A DNA stretch of 64,000 bases from Tritrichomonas musculus (taxonomy: Eukaryota; Parabasalia; Tritrichomonadida; Tritrichomonadidae): positions 4,898,001-4,962,000 of the forward strand of contig JAPFFF010000009.1 in NCBI GenBank assembly GCA_039105265.1. Reading direction: 5' to 3'. A model generated the notes under the pieces. It ran no database searches. It saw nothing but the letters and a program-made list of their open reading frames with translations, and was not told where the DNA came from. Shown here piece by piece: positions 33,269 through 43,311 of this stretch. The position numbers and the translations under genes were made by a program. The stretch's first letter is position 1. Each line of letters opens with the position of its first letter.

Positions 33269-36200
33269 TTATATATCAAATTCAAATCCTTCGTAAAAAA
33301 GATCATTTATATCTTTTGATGTTTTGTTTTCAATTTGAATTTTTTGAGCATCAATAATTTTCTGTAATGTTTTTTTATCATGATGGATATAAACAAAATA
33401 TTTTTCCCTGAATTTGTGATATTTTTCAATAAACAATTTAGTATTTGAAGTGAATGGCTCAATCCTAGACCAAACATTTGAAAATTCATTAATAAGAGCT
33501 TTAGATTTCTTATTATGAATTTCCAATTCTTTTTGTATGATTTCTATATTTAAAGAATTATATTTGAAAAATAACAAATAGCATAATAATATCATTGAAG
33601 GAGTAAATCTTTGTGATGAAGATTCGATTAATAATTTAATTGAATTAGAATTTGACTCATTTTTATCCAATAAAATATTCGAGTAGTTATATGCTGCTAA
33701 AATGTCATTATTATTTTTTATTGCTTCTTCAAAATATATTTTTGCTAAACCAACATTCTTTTCATTTTGATCAAAGCAGTTCTTGAATATTACACCAAGA
33801 TTATTTTTAGCATGATTATTATTAAAGCAAGATACTTCTTTGTATAGTCTAATTGCTTCATTAATATCTTGTTTAATGAATTTTCCTTCTAGAAATAAAT
33901 CTGCAAGAAGTAATTGTGCATCCTGATTTCGATTTTGTGAAGAATACTGAATATATTTTATTGCTTTTTTGATATTTTGAATAGATTTATCAAAAAAATA
34001 GATATAGCCAAGATTATATTGAGCAATTGGATAATTTTGATTTGCAGCTAAAGTAAAATAATGAATTGATTTATTAATATCATTCAATATAAGTTTTTCT
34101 TTATAAAAAAGAAGACCAAGAGCATTTTGCGATTCTGGATCATTTTGCTTGGCGGCCAATGAATAAAAATAAATTGATTTGTTAATGTCTTGAGGAATAT
34201 ATTTTCCTATATAATAAATAATACCAAGCAAATTTTGCGCATCAATGCTATTTTGATTAGCTGCCAAAGTTAAATAATGAATTGATTTTTTAATATCTCT
34301 AGCAATATACTTACCATCATAATAGATTTGGCCAAGAATATATTGGGCATCAAAATTATCTTGATCTGCAGCCAATTTTAAGTAATAAATTGACTTATAA
34401 ATATCACGCGCTATATAACAGCCTCGATGAAAAATATAACCTAAAAATAATTGTGCAATTGGACTCTTTTCTTTGGCTGCTAAAGTTAAATAATGAACTG
34501 ATTTATCAATATCACGACTAATATATTTATTTTCATAATAAAGCTTACCCAAAGCAATCAGAGCATTTACATTATTTTGTTTAACTGCCAAATTGAAATA
34601 ATGAATTGATTGGTTTATATCACGATTAACAAACACGCCTTCCAAATAAAAATAACCAAGTTCAAGTTGAGCATTTTGATCATTTTGATTTGCAGCAAGA
34701 GTAAAGAATTCAATGGACTTTTTAATATCATGCAATTTATTATAAAGATATCCCAAATTTACTTGTGCATCTAGTAAATTTTGGCCTGCTGCAAGTGAAT
34801 AATAATGAAGAGCTTTATCTATATTTCTTTTTACATATTTTCCTTCACTATATATAATACCAAGTATATTCTGAGCCTTTGGAAGATTTTGATTAGCAGC
34901 TAGTGAATAGTAATGAATAGCCTTGTCAATATCACGTAAAACAAGAATACCTTCATAAAAAATATTTCCCAGAAGAAATTGTGCACGAACATCGTTAACT
35001 GCTGCAAGTTCTAGAAAATGAATTGATTTTTTAATGTCACTTGAAACATATTTTCCTTCATAATAAATTCGTCCAAGCATAAACTGAGCTTGCTGGCAAT
35101 TCTGATTAGCTGCAAGTGAAAAATAATATATTGATTTGTCAATATCACGTGATATATGAATTCCATCATAATACAAATGTCCAAGAATAAACTGTGCATT
35201 CAAATTATTTTGATTAGATGAAAGTGTTAAGTAGTGAATAGATTTATCAATATCACAAGAAATATATTTCCCATTTGAATAAATTAAACCAAGCATAAAT
35301 TGAGAATCTGAATCATTTTGATTTGCAGCTGAAGTAAAATACTGAATAGCTTTATCAATATCTCGATCGATATATTTTCCTTCATATAAAAAATGGCCTA
35401 ATTGATTTTGCGCCTTTATACTATTTTGCTTTGCTGCTAGAGAATAATAAAATATTGATTTTTGAATATCACGTCGAATAAATTTGTTTTCAAAATAAAT
35501 TTTACCAAGAATTAATTGTGCACTTTGGTCATTTTGATCCGATGCAAGTGAAAAATAATGAATCGATTTATCAATATCACGTGGAGTTAAATAACCTTCT
35601 AAATATATCATACCGAGAGTTAATTGAGAAGTTATGTTGTTGTTGTTCGAAGCTAAAATACAATAATATAAAGCTTTGTTTATATCTCGTTTAACAAGTT
35701 TTCCTTCATAAAAAATGTTTCCGAGCATAACTTGTGCATCTAAATAATTTTGATTTGCAGCTATCTCCAAATAATGAATTGATTTGGGTATATTTCGTGA
35801 TCCATATTTATCATCATAATAAAGTTCGGCTAATATGTATGCTGCTTTCGAATTAATGTTATTTTCTGGAAAAGAAGAACAATAACAATAATAATATAAG
35901 ATTTCATTGATTATATCATATGAAATTTTATCATTTGATAAAAACTGAAAATCATTAATTAACTGAGTAATTGAAAATCTTGTTTTTTCATAATGTGATT
36001 CACTTATTTTTGAATATAAAAAATTTCTGCATTTTATAATATTTTGATTTAACATTTTGATTTCTTCTTGTTTAAGCTTTTCAAAGCTGTAGATATCATA
36101 AATAAATTGAATGATTTGATCTTTATTCATATCGTTCATTTGATTTAACAAATCTTTATCTTTGCTTAAAAACAGATTAATTTCATTCAATAACATATTT

Positions 36201-37687
36201 TGAATATTTTGTGTTTTGATTCTATCTTTTTGATCATTCATAATACACAATCGTTGAAGAGTTTTGATATTTGTTGATGCATTAAACATTTCTGGAAATA
36301 TGAATTTATTTTCAAATTTTTTTTCAAATGTGTTTTCATTTTTTTCATAAAGAGAATAAATAAGTATTCCAAAAGAATAAACATCTGTTGGATATGAAAC
36401 AAAATCACCATTGTATTGCTCAGGTGATACATATATAATAGAGCCAATATCATTTGTAAATTCTGAATTATCATCATTTTCTTCCTTTGACATTGGTCGA
36501 CGAATTGTTGGAAAATCTGAAATGAAAGGAACAAAATTATTGTCAAGAAGTATATTCTCTGATTTAAGATCACGATGAATCAATTGATTTGAATGAAGAT
36601 AGTTCATCCCTTGAAAAACTCGAATCATTGTATCTAATGAAAAAAGTTCATTAACTTTGTTTTTGTTCTGCTTTATATAAGATTTAAGGGTGCCATTTAC
36701 TAAAAATTCATATATCAAACAAGTTATTTTATTGTTTTCCTGAACAAAACCATAAAAATGATTTAAATTTGCATTTTTAAATCTTTCACAAAATTGAATT
36801 TCGCGTTTATCTTCAGTTAATCTTCCGTCCTTTAATTCTTTCATTAAATAAATGAAAAGTGATTCTCGATGAATAACCAAATAAAACAAAGCTTGGTCAT
36901 TTGAAAATATTTGTCTTAGAATGACAAATTCATTTTTATCAAATAACTTTTTATTTATATTTTTACTTTCAACGCTGTGTGCTTGGATTTCGCTATATAT
37001 TTCAATCAATTGTTGATTTAAACGTTTTTGATCTGTTTTTGGTTTTTTTAAAATTTTTATATTTTCTTCTTCTTTTGTTTTCATAAAGAATGATTGATCT
37101 GTAAAGTAATCAGTTGGATAAAAATGTCTCCGAATCAGGTATCCTGCTGTTGGGCCAATCGTGTATTCAACAAATGAATTCTTTTTTGTCTCATTGAATG
37201 ATTGGCAGAAAAACAGAATTTCTTCATTCGCATAATTCTCTTCTTGAGATAGTTTTTCATTTTTATAATTTTTGTTGATATTTAACATCGAAATTTTTTG
37301 TTCTTTGAGTTTAATGATAATTTGGTTTATCAATGAAAAATTTATATTTTCAATAATGAAGCATTCTTTCTCAATACAAATGATAATATTAAACATGATT
37401 GTATTTGTATTGGTAATATCGTCATTTTCAGTAAAATAATTTAAATTATTGTTCGACGTTATTTGGTATGTGAGAAATTTGAAATTTTTGAGATAATTAA
37501 ACAAAACTGATAGAATAATTTCCATTTTTTTGTTAGTATTGTGAGTTCCATCTTTTTTATCAAAAAGAAAATAATCTAAATAAAAAAAAGTAAATTTAGA
37601 ATAAATTTTTTCAACAGTTTTATCTCGAATTTGATTTAACATTGATTTGTATTTGTCTGGTAGGCCATTTAGTAATAAAGCTTTCAT
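33269..37687 (-). CDS. Large Sel1-repeat protein with degenerate protein kinase domain
   Basis: The open gene encodes 1,472 residues. Residues 1-220 are helical and unassigned. A kinase-like domain spans about 250-510, with HRDLKSENILLD at about 370, the P+1/APE region as YVSPEQ, and DVYSFGILIY. The glycine-rich loop is not recognisable (RQIFSNDQALFY), and the Mg-binding DFG is DFP in SDFPTIRR, so reduced or absent catalysis is likely. From about 640 to 1330 there are roughly 20 Sel1 units with the pattern AQ-x-x-LG-x-IYYEGK-x-x-x-RDI-x-KSIHY, expected to form a superhelical scaffold. The C-terminus ends DINDLFYEGFEFDI and is shared with the broken gene at 30337-32436. No signal peptide or membrane segment. 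A scaffold pseudokinase is inferred. Confidence 0.85.
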   Translation of the reverse strand: MKALLLNGLPDKYKSMLNQIRDKTVEKIYSKFTFFYLDYFLFDKKDGTHNTNKKMEIILSVLFNYLKNFKFLTYQITSNNNLNYFTENDDITNTNTIMFNIIICIEKECFIIENINFSLINQIIIKLKEQKISMLNINKNYKNEKLSQEENYANEEILFFCQSFNETKKNSFVEYTIGPTAGYLIRRHFYPTDYFTDQSFFMKTKEEENIKILKKPKTDQKRLNQQLIEIYSEIQAHSVESKNINKKLFDKNEFVILRQIFSNDQALFYLVIHRESLFIYLMKELKDGRLTEDKREIQFCERFKNANLNHFYGFVQENNKITCLIYEFLVNGTLKSYIKQNKNKVNELFSLDTMIRVFQGMNYLHSNQLIHRDLKSENILLDNNFVPFISDFPTIRRPMSKEENDDNSEFTNDIGSIIYVSPEQYNGDFVSYPTDVYSFGILIYSLYEKNENTFEKKFENKFIFPEMFNASTNIKTLQRLCIMNDQKDRIKTQNIQNMLLNEINLFLSKDKDLLNQMNDMNKDQIIQFIYDIYSFEKLKQEEIKMLNQNIIKCRNFLYSKISESHYEKTRFSITQLINDFQFLSNDKISYDIINEILYYYCYCSSFPENNINSKAAYILAELYYDDKYGSRNIPKSIHYLEIAANQNYLDAQVMLGNIFYEGKLVKRDINKALYYCILASNNNNITSQLTLGMIYLEGYLTPRDIDKSIHYFSLASDQNDQSAQLILGKIYFENKFIRRDIQKSIFYYSLAAKQNSIKAQNQLGHFLYEGKYIDRDIDKAIQYFTSAANQNDSDSQFMLGLIYSNGKYISCDIDKSIHYLTLSSNQNNLNAQFILGHLYYDGIHISRDIDKSIYYFSLAANQNCQQAQFMLGRIYYEGKYVSSDIKKSIHFLELAAVNDVRAQFLLGNIFYEGILVLRDIDKAIHYYSLAANQNLPKAQNILGIIYSEGKYVKRNIDKALHYYSLAAGQNLLDAQVNLGYLYNKLHDIKKSIEFFTLAANQNDQNAQLELGYFYLEGVFVNRDINQSIHYFNLAVKQNNVNALIALGKLYYENKYISRDIDKSVHYLTLAAKEKSPIAQLFLGYIFHRGCYIARDIYKSIYYLKLAADQDNFDAQYILGQIYYDGKYIARDIKKSIHYLTLAANQNSIDAQNLLGIIYYIGKYIPQDINKSIYFYSLAAKQNDPESQNALGLLFYKEKLILNDINKSIHYFTLAANQNYPIAQYNLGYIYFFDKSIQNIKKAIKYIQYSSQNRNQDAQLLLADLFLEGKFIKQDINEAIRLYKEVSCFNNNHAKNNLGVIFKNCFDQNEKNVGLAKIYFEEAIKNNNDILAAYNYSNILLDKNESNSNSIKLLIESSSQRFTPSMILLCYLLFFKYNSLNIEIIQKELEIHNKKSKALINEFSNVWSRIEPFTSNTKLFIEKYHKFREKYFVYIHHDKKTLQKIIDAQKIQIENKTSKDINDLFYEGFEFDI

Positions 37688-38100
37688 TTAAAAGTCCAAC
37701 AACAATTGAATTTTGTAATTCAAAAATCTAATAAATTTATAATTATCTTCATTTCTACATAATTTAGTTAAATACTTATTTTATATTTATATTTATATTA
37801 TTTCATTTATTATTTTAATTTATTAAACAACTCTTTGTAAAAAAATAAGTATTTTAAAGTATGTTATATGAAAATTTTAAACTTTTTGAAATGAGATAAA
37901 AACCATTTTCTCAAAATATTTATTATAATATATCTCTGAAAACGATTATTATATATCAAAATATATTAATTTATATTGGTTAAATTATTAATATAGATTA
38001 ATAAATTATAAAAATATTTGGATATAATTGTTCATGTTGGGATATAAAAGTGAATATTTTAAAAATTTATTTACTTTTTATATATCATCTACCAAATCAG
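37688..38100. other. Divergent promoter region
   Basis: The 413-bp spacer lies between two divergently transcribed kinase-type genes. It is AT-rich and no strict TCA-Y-T-W initiator is obvious next to either start. Confidence 0.5.
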
Positions 38101-41100
38101 ATGTCAATGGAAAATATTTCCTTAGATATTGGCCGCTATGCTATTGCGAACAAGATTGGAGAAGGAGGTTTCAGCAAAGTTTATCGAGTTAAAGATTTAA
38201 AAACGAAAAAATTTTATGCCGCCAAGATCGCCAATTTAATGATTGATGAAGAAACACAAAACTCAGAAGAAGCACTATTACTTTTCCGCGAAGTAAATTT
38301 AATGTCATTATTCAATCATCCTTCGATTTTGAAGTTTGTTGGTTATTATCCTACAAGTTTTGAAGGTGAACCTCTTCCAACGATTATTACCGAACTTGCT
38401 AGCAACTGATCACTTCGTGACATCATTGAAATGGAACTTTCAGGTCTTTCGCCAGACGAATGGGGTGATACGAAAAAACTCATCAATATCTACGGTATAG
38501 CGTCAGACATGTCATATCTTCATGAGCAAAACATTCTCCATCGTGATCTTAAACCAGAAAACGTCCTGGTTGACGGTTACCTTTATCCGAAGATCTCAGA
38601 TTTTGGCCTTTCCAAAATAACGGATTTTCTTTCAATAAGCATGAATTTTCAATCGCAAAAAGGTCTGAAAGGTACTCCTATCTACATGGCCCCAGAAATT
38701 CTGTCAAACGAAGAATACTCTAAATCTGGTGACGTTTAAGCATTTGCTTTCATTGTTTTCGAAATGATGAGCGGCGAGCAACCGTTTAAAGGTGAGAAGA
38801 TGAGTATTTTTCAGCTGATTAAAAAAGTGTCAAATGATGGATTTCGTCCAAAAATCAGCGACGATGTTCCGACGAGCTACCGAGAACTGATTGAGAGCTG
38901 CTGGTCGCAGAAATCAGAAGATCGTCCATCGTTCAAGGACATCGTTGAAAGTCTGAAAAGTGACGAAGGATTCATCACAGAAATGACAGATGAATCAGAA
39001 TTTTATGACTATGTCGATTTCATTGACAGCTACAAGACAACATTCAACAAAGAGGAACGTCTTCTTCGCTTTGAAGACTTCATCAAGAACCATGGACGAA
39101 ACAAAACAATTAAAAGAGTTTCAATCAACAGTGAGCATGAAGAGGAGGAAGAAGTAAAAGAAGAAGAACGCATTGAAAACCAAGATTCTACACAAAATGA
39201 ATCCATCATGAAAAATGATTCAAGCTCAGAAATGAATGCAAAACTACAAGAAGTGGAAGAAAATACTAAATCTAATACAGAAATGAATACAAAACTACAA
39301 GAAAGTGAAGGAAATACTAAATCTAATACAGAAATGAATGCTCAAAACCATAAAGTGGAAGAAAATTCAAAATCAAACACAGGATTGAAATCCCAGGTTC
39401 AAAAAGTGGAAGAGATCACGACATCAAATTCAGAATTGAATGAAAATCCGCAAAAAGTAGAAGAAACTGTTCAATCAGAAAGCAATGATGAATTGAGATT
39501 GATTCTATATCCTCGTTCAGAATTTGATACTCTTAAAAAGCCATGCCAAGAACTTGTTAAAGAAGCGATTAGAGACAGTTCGAAGCAGTTTTTAGTTGGT
39601 CGATCATTGATTGAAGGAGATAACGATTTTCCAGTTGACGTCAATCTTGGTATGAAATATCTTGAAGAATCGATTAAAAGCAAAAGCATAGATTCAATGA
39701 TTTATTTGTCAGGAATGCTTATTCGAGGTGACATCATCAAAGAGGATCTTGAACGAGCGAGTGAAATTCTATCGAAAATCAGTCCAAGTCAAGACAATCG
39801 TGTATTCTCTCTGAAAGGTCAGATCAGTCTTAAGAAGAACAAATATTCAGAATCTGTGAAATATTTTTCAGAAGGATCGAAAGCAGGCGATTTTGAGAGC
39901 ATGATTGAATATGGCAAACTGTTTTTCATTGGAGAAGGTGTAAAACAGAACATCAAAGAATCACTCAAATATTTCAATATGGCGAAAGATCAAGGATACA
40001 AGAAAGGAGAATATTTTGTTAGAGCATACAAAGATCTGCAACAAATTAAAAAATTCACAAAATTGCCACCAGAAACTCAACTGTTTTTCATCACAAACAA
40101 TGTTGATAATTTAATCAGCAATGATGAGATAGGAATAAAAGAAAGAGAAAAAGAATTTGAATTTGAATTTGAGCAAATTTATTTTCCACCACTGAGCACA
40201 GAAAAGATGTATTTCAACAAAACACTGAAGTCACCTATTTTCATTGAAAGCATAAGCACATATAAAAACATTAAAATTGAGATTGAATATCCTAATCCAT
40301 CATTTAAAACCATAAGTGAACTCTTAACTAAAATCCGTAATCGAAAAAACCCAAATATTGTTATTGGCATTGTTATCGCATCAATCCAAACAAAAATTTC
40401 ACAAGAATGCTTTCCCGAATCATTTTCATATCACCGAGTTGGCACAAGTATTGACATCATCCCACCGAAAGCATTTGAAGAATGTTCACTATTGAGAGAA
40501 ATCACAATTCCTTCTTCTGTGACTTCAATTGGAGATTCTGCTTTCAATGGATGTTCATATTTGAGAGAGATCACAATTCCTTCTTCTGTAACTTCAATTG
40601 GAGATTCTGCTTTCTATGGATGTTCATCGTTGAGAGAAATCACAATTCCTTCTTCTGTAACTTCAATTGGAGATTCTGCTTTCTATGGATGTTCATATTT
40701 GAGAGAAATCACAATTCCTTCTTCTGTAACTTCAATTGGAGATTCTGCTTTCTATGGATGTTCATCGTTGAGAGAAATCACAATTCCTTCTTCTGTAACT
40801 TCAATTGAAAATTCTGCTTTCTATGGATGTTCATCGTTGAGAGAAATCACAATTCCTTCTTCTGTAACTTCAATTGGAAATTCTGCTTTCTATGAATGCT
40901 CATCATTAGCACAAATCACAATTCCTTCTTCTGTAACTTCAATTGGAAATTCTGCTTTCTATGGATGTTCATCATTGAAAGAAATCACAATTCCTTCTTC
41001 TGTAACTTCAATTGAAAATTCTGCTTTCGTTGGATGTTCATCGTTGAGAGAAATCACAATTCCTTCTTTTGTAAATTCAATTGAAAATTTTGCTTTCATT

Positions 41101-42228
41101 GGATGTTCATCATTGGAACAAATCACAATTCCTTCTTCTGTAACTTCTATTGGAGATTCTGCTTTCGAAGAATGTTCATCATTGATACAAATCACAATTC
41201 CTTCTTCTGTAACTTCAATTGAAAAATCTGCTTTCAGTGGATGCTCGTCATTGAGAGAAATCACAATTCCTTCTTCTGTGACATCTATTGAAGATTCTGC
41301 TTTCGAAGAATGTTCATCATTGATACAAATCACAATTCCTTCTTCTGTAACTTCAATTGAAAAATCTGCTTTCAGTGGATGTTCATCATTGATACAAATC
41401 ACAATTCTTTCTTCTGTGACATCTATTGGAGATTCTGCTTTCGAAGAATGTTCATCATTGATACAAATCACAATTCCTTCTTCAGTAACTTCAATTGGAA
41501 ATTCTGCTTTCAGTGGATGCTCGTCATTGAGAGAAATCACAATTCCTTCTTCTGTAACTTTAATTGGAGATTTTACTTTCAGTGGATGTTCGTCATTGAG
41601 AGAAATCACAATTCCTTCTTCTGTAACTTTAATTGGAGATTTTATTTTCAGTGGATGTTCATCATTGAGAGAAATCTCAATTCCTTCTTCTGTGACATCT
41701 ATTGGAAAATCTGCTTTTGAAAGATGCTCATCATTGATACAAATCACAGTTCCTTCTTCTGTAACTTCAATTGGAAATTCTGCTTTCAGTGGATGCTTGT
41801 CATTGAGAGAAATCTCAATTCTTTCTTCTGTGACATCTATTGGAGATTCTGCTTTTGAAGGATGTTCATCATTGATACAAATCACAATTCCTTCTTCAGT
41901 AACTTCAATTGGAAATTCTGCTTTCAGTGGATGCTCGTCATTGAGAGAAATCACAATTCCTTCTTCTGTAACTTTAATTGGAGATTTTACTTTCAGTGGA
42001 TGTTCATCATTGAGAGAAATCTCAATTCTTTCTTCTGTGACATCTATTGGAAAATCTGCTTTTGAAAGATGCTCATCATTGATACAAATCACAATTCCTT
42101 CTTCTGTAACTTCAATTGGAAATTCTGCTTTCAGTGGATGCTCGTCATTGAAGCAAATAGCCTGTTCTTTGAAATTAAATAAGCGTCAAATTGGTGTTTC
42201 TAAAAATACTCAAATAATAAATATTTAA
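38101..42228 (+). pseudogene. Protein kinase, Sel1 and BspA/TpLRR fusion with two in-frame stops
   Basis: From ATG 38101 the frame is continuous for 1,375 codons apart from two nonsense codons: TGA at 38407-38409 (ELASN-stop-SLRDII, where the family has Gly) and TAA at 38737-38739 (SGDV-stop-AFAF, where the family has Tyr). The kinase domain (about 10-285) keeps GEGGFSKV, AAKIA, HRDLKPENV, SDFGLS and GTPIYMAPE. A repetitive Glu/Asn-rich linker (about 340-460) with repeats of the type SNTEMN-x-KLQE follows, then two or three Sel1 units (about 500-640), then a unique region, then 24 nearly identical TpLRR units. The stops use different codons, so general recoding is not suggested. Everything else is undamaged, which points to very recent inactivation or read errors. 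Confidence 0.85.
40488..42155 (+). repeat. Twenty-four tandem 69-bp repeats encoding 23-residue TpLRR units
   Basis: The unit encodes CSSLREITIPSSVTSIGDSAFYG with few changes. Nucleotide identity between units is very high. A higher-order pattern is visible: the order NSAFSG, GDFTFSG, GKSAFER recurs at units 15-18 and 21-23, which indicates duplication of multi-unit blocks. Because 69 is divisible by three and the unit lacks stops in several frames, the opposite strand is also open for about 377 codons (40959-42092); I regard that as a by-product. Confidence 0.92.
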
Positions 42229-42317
42229 TTATCATCGATTGTTAGTGAAAGTTTGTCAGTTATTATTATTCTATTTACAAAGAAAAATTTTGATAACTTT
42301 GGTAGAAGGGGTATAAC
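42229..42317. other. Short spacer before a TIR element
   Basis: Nothing recognised between the BspA array gene and the element starting at 42318. Confidence 0.5.
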
Positions 42318-42885
42318 CAGGGATGGCCAACGTTGACGTTGAGCTCGTTGAATTTTATAACCACTCGTTCATTGACAGTCAACGATCAACGACGTTGAGC
42401 CCGTTAAGGTCAACGAAATGAACGACCATCAACGAAGCTTTCAACGTTCAGATAACATTGAAAAAACGAACGAGTTAACGTTAATTCGTATTATGTTATG
42501 AAAAAGTTTTTTTTTACTATGTAAAAATAACTTTTTGATAATTTTTTTCCACCATTCAATTTTTTTACCATAAAAAAATTAAAAAAGCAAGAGAATGAAT
42601 AAATTTTAAGAATATTGAAGAGTGTAAAGGCAATAATATTTTAATTCGAAATTAATTAATATATGTTTATTATGAACAATTCTATTTTCATGTAAAAATA
42701 TAAAAATGTAAATTTGACTTCAATTCGTTGAATTGAAATTTAAAAAGTGACATATTTTTGGACGATCACTTTCAATGTCATTTGCAACGTTGGCGTTGAC
42801 ATCATTTCAACGTTGATTACGCTGACAATGAAGAGTTTTTAAACGGTCGTCTCGTTATCAATTTTTTCAACGTTGACCATCCCTA
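42318..42885. mobile_element. hAT-like MITE with CAGGGATGG-type ends
   Basis: The ends CAGGGATGGCCAACGTTGA and (reverse) TAGGGATGGTCAACGTTGA form an inverted repeat of about 19 bp with two differences. The CA/TA-GGGATG start is typical of hAT elements. CAACGTTGA words are repeated in both orientations near the two ends. Flanking octamers GGTATAAC and GGAAAAAG agree at five of eight positions, so a target duplication may have decayed. The 568-bp element has no coding capacity. Confidence 0.82.
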
Positions 42886-43295
42886 GGAAAAAGTAAAGGA
42901 CCTTATATATATTTTTTTTATTATTGCATTTTTATTTTTATTCTTTTACAAGATTACTTTTTTTTAATTAATTTTATTATTATTATTATTGAATTTTGTT
43001 CAATGACTTTTTTCTTTATTCGATTGATTTTTTGATAAAAGTAACTTTAACAAAAATACCTTGCAATTAGCCTTACATTATACTCATTTTGTATGTTTTT
43101 CACCTCATCTTTAACAATTTTGTAATAGAATGAATGCATGGTGATAAAGTTGAAAATCTCTCCACTTTTTGAAAAATATTCAATTTCTATCAAAGATTTT
43201 TAAATCAAATTTATATTTCTTCTCAAATAAATTAAAACGAATATGAGGTTTGAATTGTGTAAAGTATTGAAATAAATATATAAAAATAATTAATC
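42886..43295. other. Intergenic DNA upstream of the C2-domain gene
   Basis: AT-rich, no gene seen. It ends at the initiator of the next gene. Confidence 0.55.
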
Positions 43296-43301
43296 TCATT
43301 T
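43296..43301 (+). promoter_or_regulatory. Trichomonad-type initiator TCATTT
   Basis: TCATTT with its A at 43298 lies 14 bases before the ATG at 43312, the expected position and consensus for a parabasalid initiator. Confidence 0.65.
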
Positions 43302-43311
43302 ATTTTAATAA

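Noticed and set aside
38401-38745. Reassigned stop codons (TGA and TAA read as amino acids)
   Set aside because: The two stops differ, both codons end other genes here in the usual way, and only this gene would need recoding.
40959-42092. 377-codon open frame on the minus strand within the BspA repeat array
   Set aside because: It mirrors the 69-bp unit, has no independent domain or initiator and is explained by a stop-free repeat length divisible by three.
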